Assembly (NCBI RefSeq): GCF_017220215.1
Contig: NZ_CP071131.1
Coordinates: forward strand, 744,001-808,000
Reading direction: 5' to 3'
Length of the DNA: 64,000 nucleotides
Origin: Caballeronia sp. M1242
Lineage (GTDB): Bacteria > Pseudomonadota > Gammaproteobacteria > Burkholderiales > Burkholderiaceae
In this document: positions 26,468-36,535 of the stretch, piece after piece
How the letters are laid out: every line of letters begins with the position of its first letter
Position numbering within the stretch: the stretch's first letter is position 1
Position numbers and translations under genes: made by a program
Notes under the pieces: generated by a model
Seen by the model: the letters and a program-made list of their open reading frames with translations, nothing else
What the model was told of the DNA's origin: nothing
The model's database searches: none

Positions 26468-27373
26468 GTGAGCCCATCCGAACTTCCTGATCTCAAACTG
26501 CTTCAGCTTTTCGACCTGCTGTATGACGTGCGTAGCGTCACGCGGGCAGCGGAGCAACTCGGCCAAAGCCAGCCGACCATCAGCATCTGGCTGGGGCGTC
26601 TGCGTGAGTATCTGCAAGACCCGCTCTTTGTTCGCACGCCGGGCGGCATGACGCCGACGCCTCAAGCCGACGCGCTCATCGGTCCGTGCCGAGAGATACT
26701 CGAATCGCTTCGACGCTTTGCCGCATGGGAAATTTCGTTCGACCCAAGCACCGCCAAGCGCCGCTTTCGCATCTGCATGACAGACGCGAGTCATATCACG
26801 CTTTTGCCGCGAATCCTGGCACGCGTGCGCGCCGAGGCGCCCGGTATTCGGCTTGAAGCCGCCCGGATTGACGGGAACACCGAGCGGGCGCTGGAGTCCG
26901 GTGAAGCCGATCTTGCCATCGGAAATGTTCCCTGGCTCGGCGGCGGCATGTATCAGCAACAGCTGTACATGCAGGATTGGGTGTGCTTGGTCAATCGAAC
27001 TCACGCGCGGGTGCGCAGCAGGCTGACGCTGAAGCAGTACCGTAGCGAGGGGCATGTGGTCATCGCAGGCGGCACGGGAGCTCAGCAGCTCGAACAAGCC
27101 TTATTGCGCGAGAACATCGAACGGGACGTTGTGCTCGAGCTTCCGGGCATGCTCGGGCTGGGATCCATCATCGCATCGACGGATTTGATCGCCACGTTGC
27201 CGAGGAACATTGGCGAGACACTCGCCCGAGTCAATGGCATCGCGGTACATTCGTGCCCTCTACCGGTCGACCAGTTCGCCGTGCGACAGCACTGGCATGC
27301 GAAGTATCACCACGAGGCAGGCAACCGGTGGCTTCGTTCTATCGTGGCTGATCTCTTTCTCGATAGAAGCTAG
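26468..27373 (+). CDS. LysR family transcriptional regulator (NahR/NodD-like)
   Basis: A 301-residue regulator. The helix-turn-helix reads SVTRAAEQLGQSQPTISIWLGRLR near residues 20-45, followed by DPLFVRTPGGMTPTPQA. Many NahR/LinR-type members respond to aromatic or cyclic acids. GTG 26468 is preferred to ATG 26426 because the shared operator (26422-26452) would otherwise be inside the gene. It lies just after the seven-gene operon and probably controls it through sites A and B. Confidence 0.85.
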   Translation: MSPSELPDLKLLQLFDLLYDVRSVTRAAEQLGQSQPTISIWLGRLREYLQDPLFVRTPGGMTPTPQADALIGPCREILESLRRFAAWEISFDPSTAKRRFRICMTDASHITLLPRILARVRAEAPGIRLEAARIDGNTERALESGEADLAIGNVPWLGGGMYQQQLYMQDWVCLVNRTHARVRSRLTLKQYRSEGHVVIAGGTGAQQLEQALLRENIERDVVLELPGMLGLGSIIASTDLIATLPRNIGETLARVNGIAVHSCPLPVDQFAVRQHWHAKYHHEAGNRWLRSIVADLFLDRS

Positions 27374-27519
27374 TCGCTGGTTCATACCGGCGCACGCGCA
27401 TTCTATGATTCTTAGCGATTGGTTTGCGATAAGCCATTCGAAGAATGGATCCGTTTGAGAATGGGACGGGCTGCTCAGCGTTTGTCACTGCCACGCGACG
27501 GCGATCATCGTACCTATTT

Positions 27520-29043
27520 CTAGTCGCCCCGCTGAAGCGGGCCGGCGTCTTGCAGCATCGAGCCGGTTCTTGCAAAGCGTTCATGCAGCGCGAAAGCCTT
27601 CTCCAGGCAATGCGGTGTGTGGCCGCCGCGTGCTTGTGCGTCGCGGTAATAGTCGCGCAGGAAATCGCGATACAGCGGGTGCGCGCACTTGTCGATCACC
27701 GTCAGCGCACGTTCACGAGGCGCAAGGCCGGTCAGGTTCGCGAGTCCGCGCTCGGTGACGATCACGTCCACATCGTGTTCGTTGTGATCGCAATGCGGCA
27801 CCAGTGGAACGATGCTCGAAATGCAGCCGTCCTTCGCGATCGATTTCGTCGCGAAGACTGCATATGATGCATTGCGCGCGAAGTCGCCCGATCCGCCGAT
27901 GCCGTTCATCATGTGCGTGCCGCCCACGTGCGTCGAATTCACGTTGCCGTAGATATCGGCTTCGAGCGCCGTGTTGATCGCAATGAGTCCAAGCCGGCGA
28001 ATGACTTCGGGATGATTGCTTACTTCTTGCGGGCGCAGCACGAGCCGGTCGCGATAACGGTCAAGATTGCGCAGGACCTGTTCCTGGCGTTTGGCCGACA
28101 GCGTTATGGACGCGCCGGACGCGAAGGCGAGCTTGCCCGCATCGAAGAGATCGAAGGCCGAGTCTTGCAACACCTCGGAATAGAGCGTGAGTGCTTCGAA
28201 GGGCGACGCGGCGAACCCCGACAGCACCGCGTTAGCAATGGTGCCGATGCCCGCCTGCAATGGCGGCAAGGTCTTCGGCAGACGGCCGCGCGACACTTCA
28301 TGCTGGAAGAACTCGATGAGATGACCGGCGATCATCGCGGTTTCTTCATCGGCGGGCAGCACCGTCGAAGGACTGTCAGGCTGATTCGTGATGACGATGG
28401 CCGCAATCTTTTCGATGGGAACGTCGATGCAAGTGCCACCGATACGATCGCTTGGGCTAACGAGCGGCAGCGGCGCGCGCGACGGGCGCGGCGCGGGCGA
28501 CCAGATATCGTGCAAGCCTTCAAGCGTCAAAGGCTGCGCGAGATTGATCTCCACGATGACCTTCTGCGCAAGCGTCGCGAATGTCGCTGAATTGCCGACG
28601 GATGTGCTCGGAACGATGCCACCCGACTCAGTGATCGCAACCGCTTCGATGATCGCGATATCGAGTGCGCCGAGGCGCTGGTCGCGCAATAGCTCGACGG
28701 TCTCCGAGAGATGCTGATCGACGAACATGACGTCGCCGCGATTGATGGCGCGACGCAACGTGGCATCGACCTGAAACGGCAAGCGACGCTCCAGCGCGCC
28801 CGCTTCCGTGAGAATGCGGTCGATGTCGTTGCCGAGCGACGCGCCGGTCATGAGTGTGATGCGCAGCGGATCGCGTTCCTCGCGCGCGCGGCGCGCTATT
28901 TCGAGGGGTACCGCTTTCGCATCGCCAGCGCGGGTAAAGCCGCTTGCGCCCACGCGCATGCCATTGCGCACGAGCTGCGCTGCGTCAGCTGCGGATGTGA
29001 TCTTTCCGCGTAGCGCGGCACAACGAATGCGGTCTTCGAACAT
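27520..29043 (-). CDS. Acetyl-CoA hydrolase/succinyl-CoA:acetate CoA-transferase family
   Basis: A 507-residue class I-type CoA-transferase, matching the ~505 residues of succinyl-CoA:acetate CoA-transferases. GIGTIANAVLSGF and the catalytic Glu in LYSEVLQDS are present, with THMMNGIGGSGDFARNA and the C-terminal TERGLANLTGLAPRERA. It moves CoA between acetate or propionate and a dicarboxylate, or hydrolyses acetyl-CoA. The open frame extends upstream, but MFEDRI at 29043 has GGTGGAGA in front and starts the homology. It is convergent with the LysR gene and probably monocistronic. Confidence 0.9.
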   Translation of the reverse strand: MFEDRIRCAALRGKITSAADAAQLVRNGMRVGASGFTRAGDAKAVPLEIARRAREERDPLRITLMTGASLGNDIDRILTEAGALERRLPFQVDATLRRAINRGDVMFVDQHLSETVELLRDQRLGALDIAIIEAVAITESGGIVPSTSVGNSATFATLAQKVIVEINLAQPLTLEGLHDIWSPAPRPSRAPLPLVSPSDRIGGTCIDVPIEKIAAIVITNQPDSPSTVLPADEETAMIAGHLIEFFQHEVSRGRLPKTLPPLQAGIGTIANAVLSGFAASPFEALTLYSEVLQDSAFDLFDAGKLAFASGASITLSAKRQEQVLRNLDRYRDRLVLRPQEVSNHPEVIRRLGLIAINTALEADIYGNVNSTHVGGTHMMNGIGGSGDFARNASYAVFATKSIAKDGCISSIVPLVPHCDHNEHDVDVIVTERGLANLTGLAPRERALTVIDKCAHPLYRDFLRDYYRDAQARGGHTPHCLEKAFALHERFARTGSMLQDAGPLQRGD

Positions 29044-29275
29044 CGGTATCTCCACCAACACTGCCTGATTCACGCGCTCGCATGCGCCTTCATCGTGACC
29101 GATCACTGCTGTCGGCGCGAATCTTGTTCGGGTGACCTGCGTATCGGCTGACAGAGACTTGCGAGCGACGCCGGGATTATAGGTATTGCCTGACGCTTTG
29201 ATTGCCGCGCAACGCCGCACGGCAATGTGAAATGCGCTTCCTTTGCGCTTTGTCTAATTTCAGCGACGCCGCGCT

Positions 29276-29470
29276 TCAACTGCCGCCGAAGAAGACCGTG
29301 CAATAGCTGGCCGGACCAACGCACGATTGCGACTGATTCGACGGTTGGCTCGTCGACTGAATCGACGACTGATTGGCGTTACTGTCAGCAGCAGGCGCGG
29401 ACGTTTGTGCCATCGCGAGCGATGCGCCCGATACCATGATTGCAGCGACTACGAACTTAAGCGACTTCAT
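29276..29470 (-). CDS. Small exported Ser/Gln/Asn-rich protein
   Basis: A 64-residue protein of unknown function. Residues 1-22 are a clear Sec signal peptide (Lys start, hydrophobic core, LAMAQ cleavage). The mature part of ~42 residues is rich in Ser, Gln and Asn and has two Cys (SCVGPASYC) that could form a disulfide. CAAGGAGAG precedes the start at 29470, which supports real translation. No operon partner. Confidence 0.65.
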   Translation of the reverse strand: MKSLKFVVAAIMVSGASLAMAQTSAPAADSNANQSSIQSTSQPSNQSQSCVGPASYCTVFFGGS

Positions 29471-29597
29471 CGAACTCTCCTTGTTGATTTACCGCCGGCG
29501 TGAATTGCCTCGGCAATGAAGACACTATAGGCAGCCAGCTTCGGGCGATAAATCGTCGCGCACGAAAGGCACATTTCCATGCCGAGGAAAGATCGGT

Positions 29598-31700
29598 TCA
29601 GCGAGAAGCGCCAAAAGGCGCATCCGAATCGATCAGCGCGCCGCGTATGAGATGCAGGCACGCCAGAATGCGGCGCAGGTCGCGCATCCATTCGCCGCCA
29701 TCCACACTCGACGCTTTCGCGCATTCGACGAGCGCTTCCGCGGCGAAGATTGAGCGCACGACCGAGTTGATCGCGCGCCGAAGCGACGCACTGGAGGGCA
29801 TGCGAAAGAGCATGGCGACGTCACGAAGCATCAGCGCCACAGATGATGCCCATGTGAGACGAATGGGCGGTGGAATCCCATCGACGTCGAGCGCTGCTTT
29901 CAGCGTGCGCAGATCGATCATCGCCTGTCCTACTTCGAGCGTGACGAGCATCCACGCCAGTGCGCGACGATGTCCTCGCGAAGACTGAGCGGAAAGCGCC
30001 AACAGTTGAGACATCAGATCATGCGTGCCTGAATGAAAGCGTTCGCTCAGCGAAGCCAGAGGGCCTTCGCAGGCGAGCGCGGCTTGCGCACGCAATGCGG
30101 CAAGCGTCTTGCCGACGAGCCACGGCGTATGAGGCGGCACGAGAATGGCGCATGCCGCCGACGTGACGAGCATGGAGACAAGAATGGCAATGCCGTTGTT
30201 CAAGAGCGTGGCCGGGTCATAGACGATGACGTTATCGGGCGCGGCAAGCAGGCAGAAGAAGACGCAGAACCCCACGCCGTAGCCCGCTGTCGGCCGACGC
30301 ATCGCAATGAAAGTGCCCAACGCGAGCGGTGGCGAAAGCATCGCGCAAAGCAGCGGGAAGCCATCAATCGCGGGATAGACGCGGCACAAGAAGATATATC
30401 CGATGATCATTGCGCCTGCCGTTCCCACAGCCATCTCCGCCACGAACCGCGCCGGTCGCGCCGATGCCGACGACAGTCCGCAAGCCAGCGTCGCGCCGAT
30501 CAGCGCGAACCCGCCGCTCGGCCATGCAGTGGCGATCCAGAAGGCCGCGACGGCCGCCATCACCATCGCCGTGCGGGCGAATGTCGTGGCGACCACGAAG
30601 CCGTCCGTCTTCGCGACATAGTGCGCGAGCGGCATGTCATCGCGGTGACCTGCGGACAGTGCCGCGCGCAATCGCGCTATGCGGTCCATGTCGCTGATCA
30701 ATCGTTCGAGGAGTTCCGCGCATGTGACGATGTCTATCGGCGATGCATCCGGCAGGCGGGACGATACCGACGTTCTGAAGTGCATGAGAGCGTGCCGGTC
30801 GCAATCGGTCGAATCGAGCAGATCTGCAAACTCACTCAGGCAGGCCGCGAGCGCGGGGCACGCCATATCGGCGCGCAGCCGCTTGAACGACTGGTCGAGC
30901 GCATGAAGCCGCGCGCACGCATTCATGAACGCGCTATTCAATTGCGAGAGCAGCATGCGTTGAGGACGCAACGCGGGATTCTCATACGCCGCGAGACGCC
31001 GAGTTGCTTCGAAGCCGACGATATCCGCGACCAGTCCGGCGTAATGGCGCTCGCGCGCGCTTCGCTTGAGGCGGCCGCGCAGTATCTCTCCGGTAAGCAT
31101 CCTGAATGCGGCCTCGCGTTGCGCGAGCGTCGCAGTGAGTTTCGCGCTTGCATGCCGCGGTAGAAGCAACGCACTGACTAAGCCCGAGCACACGATGCCG
31201 AGCATGACTTCCGCGCCTCGCGTGAGCGTCGCGAGCAGAAGCTGACCGGGCGCCGTGACGAGCGGCGCGCCGATGAGCGCAGCCGTATAGCCCGCCAGCG
31301 CCCAGCCGTACCAGCGATACTGCCGATATCGCACCGCCAGCGCGGTGCAGGTCGCCACCCATATCGTCAAGCCGATGGCATATAACTCCGCTTGCTGCAC
31401 GCATATGGCGCCAAGCACGAGCGCGGCGACCATGCCGAGCAGCGTGCCCGCGAAGCGATAGACGCTCTTGGCGAGCACCATGCCCGAGAATGGCTGCATC
31501 AGGACGAACGTCGTCGTCATCGCAATGCGCGGTTGCGGCAACTCGAGACGCATGGCGAGACCCATTGCGAGGAACGCCGCAATGAGTGTCTTGGACAGAT
31601 GCAGCCACAGCGCGCCATCCGTTGCCAGCCAGTCGCGCAAGCCGTCGAATAAATCTCGCGCGAAGGGGGCGCGCTCGCCCGGCCGATCCATGAACGACAT
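29598..31700 (-). CDS. FUSC family inner-membrane efflux protein (AaeB-like)
   Basis: A 700-residue protein with two hydrophobic blocks (residues ~35-185 and ~370-520), each followed by a soluble domain, the layout of the FUSC/aromatic acid exporter family. The first block contains MTTTFVLMQPFSGMVLAKS, the second GFALIGATLACGLSS. Relatives export hydroxylated aromatic acids, usually with a periplasmic adaptor; none is adjacent. It diverges from a LysR gene 157 bp away, as AaeB does from AaeR, suggesting control by that regulator. Confidence 0.85.
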   Translation of the reverse strand: MSFMDRPGERAPFARDLFDGLRDWLATDGALWLHLSKTLIAAFLAMGLAMRLELPQPRIAMTTTFVLMQPFSGMVLAKSVYRFAGTLLGMVAALVLGAICVQQAELYAIGLTIWVATCTALAVRYRQYRWYGWALAGYTAALIGAPLVTAPGQLLLATLTRGAEVMLGIVCSGLVSALLLPRHASAKLTATLAQREAAFRMLTGEILRGRLKRSARERHYAGLVADIVGFEATRRLAAYENPALRPQRMLLSQLNSAFMNACARLHALDQSFKRLRADMACPALAACLSEFADLLDSTDCDRHALMHFRTSVSSRLPDASPIDIVTCAELLERLISDMDRIARLRAALSAGHRDDMPLAHYVAKTDGFVVATTFARTAMVMAAVAAFWIATAWPSGGFALIGATLACGLSSASARPARFVAEMAVGTAGAMIIGYIFLCRVYPAIDGFPLLCAMLSPPLALGTFIAMRRPTAGYGVGFCVFFCLLAAPDNVIVYDPATLLNNGIAILVSMLVTSAACAILVPPHTPWLVGKTLAALRAQAALACEGPLASLSERFHSGTHDLMSQLLALSAQSSRGHRRALAWMLVTLEVGQAMIDLRTLKAALDVDGIPPPIRLTWASSVALMLRDVAMLFRMPSSASLRRAINSVVRSIFAAEALVECAKASSVDGGEWMRDLRRILACLHLIRGALIDSDAPFGASR

Positions 31701-31801
31701 GCTGTTGCCCGCTGCCTTCTTCGTGAAGGCAGCGATTCTAGACAGCCCGCGTCAGCCGATTAATGAGGGAATCAGGGAACATTCTTTCCAGAAACAATAA
31801 C

Positions 31802-31817
31802 AATAGGTCTAACTATT
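31802..31817. promoter_or_regulatory. Candidate LysR-box (AATAG-N6-CTATT)
   Basis: AATAG (31802-31806) and CTATT (31813-31817) form a perfect dyad with the 16-bp LysR-box geometry in the divergent promoter between the FUSC exporter and the LysR gene. It ends 40 bp before the LysR start. Confidence 0.5.
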
Positions 31818-31857
31818 CAGCGGACAATAGTGACCTTCTGGCAATCGTGACGTTTTG

Positions 31858-32853
31858 ATGGACACCCTACAGAACATGCGGGTATTCGCTCGCGTGATCC
31901 AGACCGGCAGCTTCACCGCCGCTGCGCAGTCGATGAACTCGACGACCGGCGCCATGTCGCGCGCCGTATCGGAACTCGAAGCGCATTTGCGCACGCGCTT
32001 GATGAATCGCTCGACGCGGCGTCTTGCGCTGACATCGGCAGGCGAGCGTTATCTGAAGCGCGTCGTGCAGATTCTCGCGGACATCGACGGGGCGGAAGAA
32101 GAAGCGAGCTGCGCGCACGAGCACCCGTCGGGCACGCTACGCATGTTCAGCTTCGCGAGCGTAGGGCAGCACTATATTCTTCCCGCCATCGCGCAATACC
32201 GCGCGTTGTATCCGGACGTGAAGGTCGAATTGACGCTGTCCCAGCGCATGCCCGATCTCTTCGAAGGCAGTAGCGACGTCGCGGTCGTCTCCGCAGCCGC
32301 GTTATCCGATTCCGAAGTGATTTCACATCGGCTCGGCAGCACGTTCAGCATTCTGTGCGCGTCGCCCGAGTACATTCGCGCGCGCGGCGCGCCGATGCAG
32401 CCCGCCGACCTCGCGGACCACGATTGCCTCACCTTGCAGACGCCGGCATTTCCCGCGCGCGAATGGACGCTCGAAGGACCGCAAGGCCGCGAGACCTTGC
32501 AGATCAGCGGGCCGGTGCAGGTGAATATCGCGGAGTCGCTTGTGGTGGCGATTCGCGAGGGCATGGGCATCGGCATGCTGCCGCTCTATGCCGCAATCGA
32601 CGGCTTGCGCAACGGTTCGCTCGTGCGCGTGCTGCCGCAGCATACCCTTCAGTCCACGAATCTCTATGCGCTCTATGCGTCGCGCAAATTCATCGATGCA
32701 AAGACACGTACCTGGGTCGACTTCCTGCGTGCGCATCTTCCCGGCGTGATCGCCCGCGATGAAGCCGCGCTTGCCGAGATCATGCAACGCGATGCGTCAG
32801 GCGGCGTCGCGCTGCCGATGACTCAAGAGCACGCCGCGCAGGTGAGACACTAG
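31858..32853 (+). CDS. LysR family transcriptional regulator
   Basis: A 331-residue regulator. The winged helix is at residues ~5-65 (GSFTAAAQSMNSTTGAMSRAV then LMNRSTRRLALTSAG), with the LysR substrate-binding domain behind it (TLRMFSFASVGQHYILPAI). It is slightly longer than usual, with a ~25-residue C-terminal extension. ATG 31858 is used; a TTG lies one codon before. It is divergent from the FUSC exporter and its stop overlaps the AraC gene stop on the other strand. Confidence 0.88.
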   Translation: MDTLQNMRVFARVIQTGSFTAAAQSMNSTTGAMSRAVSELEAHLRTRLMNRSTRRLALTSAGERYLKRVVQILADIDGAEEEASCAHEHPSGTLRMFSFASVGQHYILPAIAQYRALYPDVKVELTLSQRMPDLFEGSSDVAVVSAAALSDSEVISHRLGSTFSILCASPEYIRARGAPMQPADLADHDCLTLQTPAFPAREWTLEGPQGRETLQISGPVQVNIAESLVVAIREGMGIGMLPLYAAIDGLRNGSLVRVLPQHTLQSTNLYALYASRKFIDAKTRTWVDFLRAHLPGVIARDEAALAEIMQRDASGGVALPMTQEHAAQVRH

Positions 32854-33833
32854 GCGCTTCGGTCTCGCTCGCTTCGCCGCTTTCTCTCGCCAGATGACTT
32901 GCGCTCGCGTTCGAGCGAAGGCGAGCGCTCGGTCAGCAACGCCGCATCGTCGTTAAGAGCAGGCGCCGCTGCCGCGAACTGCCGACGATAGTCGGCCGGT
33001 GTCGTGTGCCTCGCGGCCTTGAACTGGCGATTGAAATTGGCGACGTTCGCGAAGCCCGAGCGGGCAGCAATGACGGCCACGGGCAGCGAAGTGTCGGCGA
33101 GCATGCGGCACGCGTGCCCGATGCGAACACGCGTGATATACCGTCCGACGCTCTCGCCAATATGCTGCACGAAGTACCGCGTGAGCGTGCGCTCCGACAA
33201 ACTGGCCGCTGCGCAGAGTTCCGACAGCCGCAGCGGTTCCGCGAAACGCGCATCGATCATTGAAAGCACGCGGTTGATGCGCTCCGGTTCATGGCCGGAC
33301 GGACCTGTCGTCGCCTGATCGAAGGCGCTCGGTGAAGCGAGGGGCTGGCCGGGCGCGTCGGCGAGCGTGCACAGGATATCGAGCGCCGCGCTCAGCCGTT
33401 CGCGTGCCACGTTCGAAAGCAACGCGTCCAGACGGCCGCGCATCCATTCACCGGCGGGCGGCTCGAACGCTAGTCCGCACGCGGCCCTGCGCAAGAGCCT
33501 GCGCAGCGGCTCGTATTCTCGACAGCAATCCGCCATGCGCCGCGCCCAGTCGCCGTCGAACCAGATAACGATGGCCACTTGCGGCGAAGACGGCTCGATA
33601 GAGCGATTGGACGCCCACGTATGCGGCAGATCGGGCGGGACGAGGACGAGATCTTCCGCGCCGTAGTCGTTGACCGCGTCCCCGATGTAGCGCTTGCCAT
33701 GACTAATCATCGTCAGGGTCAACTCGTACTCGGGATGGTGATGCCACTCGAACGGAATACGCGGAAGCCGCCGATGGTAAACCCGGACCGAACTATCTTC
33801 GCCGAACTCGACATGCTCGTATGCAGGTTTCAT
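32850..33833 (-). CDS. AraC family transcriptional regulator with cupin sensor
   Basis: A 327-residue regulator. The N-terminal cupin-like ligand domain contains FEWHHHPEYELTL; the C-terminal double helix-turn-helix (residues ~200-295) ends NVANFNRQFKAARHTTPADYRRQF, the AraC signature. A strongly basic, Arg-rich tail of ~25 residues follows. It is divergent from the DUF1479/binding-protein/aldo-keto reductase set starting at 33928 and is the likely activator of that set; the cupin suggests a sugar-like effector. Confidence 0.88.
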   Translation of the reverse strand: MKPAYEHVEFGEDSSVRVYHRRLPRIPFEWHHHPEYELTLTMISHGKRYIGDAVNDYGAEDLVLVPPDLPHTWASNRSIEPSSPQVAIVIWFDGDWARRMADCCREYEPLRRLLRRAACGLAFEPPAGEWMRGRLDALLSNVARERLSAALDILCTLADAPGQPLASPSAFDQATTGPSGHEPERINRVLSMIDARFAEPLRLSELCAAASLSERTLTRYFVQHIGESVGRYITRVRIGHACRMLADTSLPVAVIAARSGFANVANFNRQFKAARHTTPADYRRQFAAAAPALNDDAALLTERSPSLERERKSSGERKRRSERDRSA

Positions 33834-33927
33834 GGCCGAAAGCGCAAATGAATCGACTGAATAGTATCACCCGGTTGCGGGCACGCGTCATATGCTTGTC
33901 TCCACGATGAACCACAAGGAGACAAGC

Positions 33928-35172
33928 ATGGCGCTCATAATCGACGACGTGCCGGCCGCAATCCGGCAGGCCAAAAAGGAGCTTCGCGCGGCGTTGCCGA
34001 ACTACCGGGAGGTCTTCGCCGAAGTCGAAGAATCGATCGGCGCAGCGGCAAAGCGAATCGCAGCGCAGCGCGATTGCGGAGAAAACGTCATTCCGGAGAT
34101 TCAGTTCTCCGACATCATCGAACAGCGCGTGACGGCCGAACAGATCGCGCTCGTCAAATCGCGCGGCGCATGCGTGATACGTAGCGTTTTCCCGCGCGCG
34201 CAGGTGCAGCAATGGGATGACGATATCGCGCAATACGTCGAGCGGAATGATCTCGACAAGCGCCTCGAAAACCGCGCCGAGGACAAGTACTTCGGTCAAC
34301 TGGCCTCGAGCAAGCCGCAGATCTACGGCGTGTACTGGTCGAAGCCGCAAGTGCTGGCCCGTCAGTCGGAATCGCTGACCGCGGCGCGCGTCTTCCTAAA
34401 CAAACTCTGGCGAAACGAAAGCGACGGACGCGTTCACTTCGATCCGGAACATGTGCCCGTCTATGCGGACCGTCTGCGCCGGCGGCCGCCGGGTTCGGCA
34501 TCGCTGGGCTTGTCGGCGCATTGCGACGGCGGCTCAGTCGAACGCTGGATCGAAAGGAATTTTCGCAAGGTGTATCGCCACGTCTTTTCCGGCAACTGGC
34601 GCGAGTACGACGCCTTCGACGCCGCTTTCCGCACGGATGTGCAGGAGATCGCGTCTCCCGCTGTCTGCTCGATGTTCCGCACGTTCCAGGGCTGGACGGC
34701 GCTGACGCCGCAAGGCCCGGGCGACGGCACGCTGCAACTCGTGCCCATTGCCAACTCGATGGTGTACATCCTGTTGCGCGCGCTTCAGGACGATGTCGCC
34801 GACGATGACCTGTGCGGCGCAATGCCCGGTCGCGCGCTTTCGATCAAGCCGGAGTTTCATGCGCCGCTGTTCGAGGCGTTGTCGTCCATTCCCAAGATGG
34901 AAGCGGGCGACACCGTGTTCTGGCACAGCGACGTGATTCATGCCGTCGAAGACGAGCATCGGGGCGCGGGCTATAGCAATGTGATGTATATCGCCTCGGC
35001 GCCGTCGTGCGCCAAAAACGACGCGTATCTGAAGCGTCAGTTGCCGAGCTTCCTGAAAGGCGAAAGCCCGCCTGACTTTCCGACAGATCATTTCGAAGTC
35101 GACTTTATCGGCCGGGCGACGGCCGACGATTTGACTGCACTCGGCAAGGCCCAACTCGGTTTCAATCTGTAG
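33928..35172 (+). CDS. DUF1479 (YbiU-like) putative Fe/2-oxoglutarate oxygenase
   Basis: A 414-residue cytosolic protein of the DUF1479/YbiU family. A non-haem iron triad is plausible: H-x-D in LSAHCDGGS near residue 195 and a distal His in [12 protein letters not shown] near residue 340, with the Arg of that segment placed to bind 2-oxoglutarate. No substrate is established for the family as far as I know. Start ATG 33928 has AAGGAGACAAGC upstream. It is the first gene of a three-gene set with a sugar-binding protein and an aldo-keto reductase. Confidence 0.82.
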   Translation: MALIIDDVPAAIRQAKKELRAALPNYREVFAEVEESIGAAAKRIAAQRDCGENVIPEIQFSDIIEQRVTAEQIALVKSRGACVIRSVFPRAQVQQWDDDIAQYVERNDLDKRLENRAEDKYFGQLASSKPQIYGVYWSKPQVLARQSESLTAARVFLNKLWRNESDGRVHFDPEHVPVYADRLRRRPPGSASLGLSAHCDGGSVERWIERNFRKVYRHVFSGNWREYDAFDAAFRTDVQEIASPAVCSMFRTFQGWTALTPQGPGDGTLQLVPIANSMVYILLRALQDDVADDDLCGAMPGRALSIKPEFHAPLFEALSSIPKMEAGDTVFWHSDVIHAVEDEHRGAGYSNVMYIASAPSCAKNDAYLKRQLPSFLKGESPPDFPTDHFEVDFIGRATADDLTALGKAQLGFNL

Positions 35173-35252
35173 CTGTAGTACCGGCATGCATGCGCGGTCT
35201 CTCTAATCGCGCATGCGTCGCTCGATCCATAACGATAAATTCGGAGACTGCA

Positions 35253-36500
35253 ATGAAACAACAACTGACGTCGGTTGCGACGGCTGTCGCGCTGCTTGTC
35301 TCGGGCACTCATGCTGCTCTCGCTGCAGAACAGGTTTCGGTGCTTCACTGGTGGACCTCGGGCGGTGAATCGAAAGCCATTCGGGTGCTCAAGGATGACA
35401 TGAGCAAACAGGGCTACGAGTGGAAAGACTTCGCGATTGCGGGAGGGGCGGGCGCGGCGGCCATGACGGCGCTGAAGACGCAGGTGATCTCGGGCAATGC
35501 GCCTTCGGCCGCGCAGATTAAGGGGCCACTGATTCAGGACTGGGCCGAGCAAGGGATGCTCGTCACGGTGGATGCGCCTGCGGCGGACTGGAAAGCGCAC
35601 ACGCCCGCGCTAATCGATAGCGATATCAAGGCGGGCGGTCACTACGTGGCCGCGCCTTTCTCTGTCCACAGGATCAACTGGCTGTGGATCAACAAGGCGG
35701 ACCTCGACAAGGTCGGCGGCACGCCGCCGAATACATGGCCGGAGTTCTTCGCGCTCGCCGACAAGTTCCGCGCCGCGGGTATCACGCCGGTCGCGCATGG
35801 CGGCCAGCCGTGGCAAGACATGACGATATGGGAGACGGTCGTGCTGTCACAGGGCGCAGACTTCTATCGAAAAGCCCTCGTCGATCTCGATCAGAAGACA
35901 CTGACATCGCCGCAGATGATTCAGGTGTTCGAGACCGTCCAGAAGATCCGCTCTTACTTCGACAAGGGCTACCAGGGCCGCGACTGGAACCTCGCCACCG
36001 CGATGGTCATTTCCGGCTCGGGCGGCATGCAGTTCATGGGCGACTGGGCGAAGGGCGAATTCGCCAATGCCAACAAGAAGGCGGATGTCGATTATGTGTG
36101 CGCGGCTGCGCCTGGAACGTCGAACGCCTATACGTACACGGCGGATGCCTTCGTGTTCTTTCAGCAGAACGGCAAGAAGGACGCGACACCGGGACAGGTC
36201 GCGCTCGCGAAGACGATCATGTCGGTCGATTTTCAGCAGCAATTCAGCCTCTATAAAGGCTCCATTCCTGTCAGGCTGGACGTGCCGATGGACAAGTTCG
36301 ACAGCTGCGCCAAGAAGTCTCGCGCGGACGAGCAGGCGACGATCAAGACCGGCGGGTTCTTACCGTCGCTCGCTTTCGGTGAACTGCAGTCGCCGGTCAC
36401 GGCTGGCGCAATCACCGATGTGGTGACGAACTTCATGAACTCAAACGAGGATCCGAAAGAGGGCGTGCGCAAGCTCGCCGCAGCCGCGAAGGTCAAGTAA
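35253..36500 (+). CDS. ABC transporter sugar-binding protein (glucose/mannose type, family 1), without adjacent permeases
   Basis: A 415-residue periplasmic protein with signal peptide (residues 1-24, cleavage after ALAA). The mature start VSVLHWWTSGGESKAI and the later AAPFSVHRINWLWINKADL and GDWAKGEFAN match GtsA-type glucose/mannose binding proteins. CGGAGACTGCA precedes ATG 35253. No permease or ATPase gene lies on either side, so it must share a membrane complex encoded elsewhere or serve as a sensor. It sits between the DUF1479 gene and an aldo-keto reductase. Confidence 0.85.
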   Translation: MKQQLTSVATAVALLVSGTHAALAAEQVSVLHWWTSGGESKAIRVLKDDMSKQGYEWKDFAIAGGAGAAAMTALKTQVISGNAPSAAQIKGPLIQDWAEQGMLVTVDAPAADWKAHTPALIDSDIKAGGHYVAAPFSVHRINWLWINKADLDKVGGTPPNTWPEFFALADKFRAAGITPVAHGGQPWQDMTIWETVVLSQGADFYRKALVDLDQKTLTSPQMIQVFETVQKIRSYFDKGYQGRDWNLATAMVISGSGGMQFMGDWAKGEFANANKKADVDYVCAAAPGTSNAYTYTADAFVFFQQNGKKDATPGQVALAKTIMSVDFQQQFSLYKGSIPVRLDVPMDKFDSCAKKSRADEQATIKTGGFLPSLAFGELQSPVTAGAITDVVTNFMNSNEDPKEGVRKLAAAAKVK

Positions 36501-36535
36501 GCGACGCGCAATCTCACTCACAACAGGAGACAGAC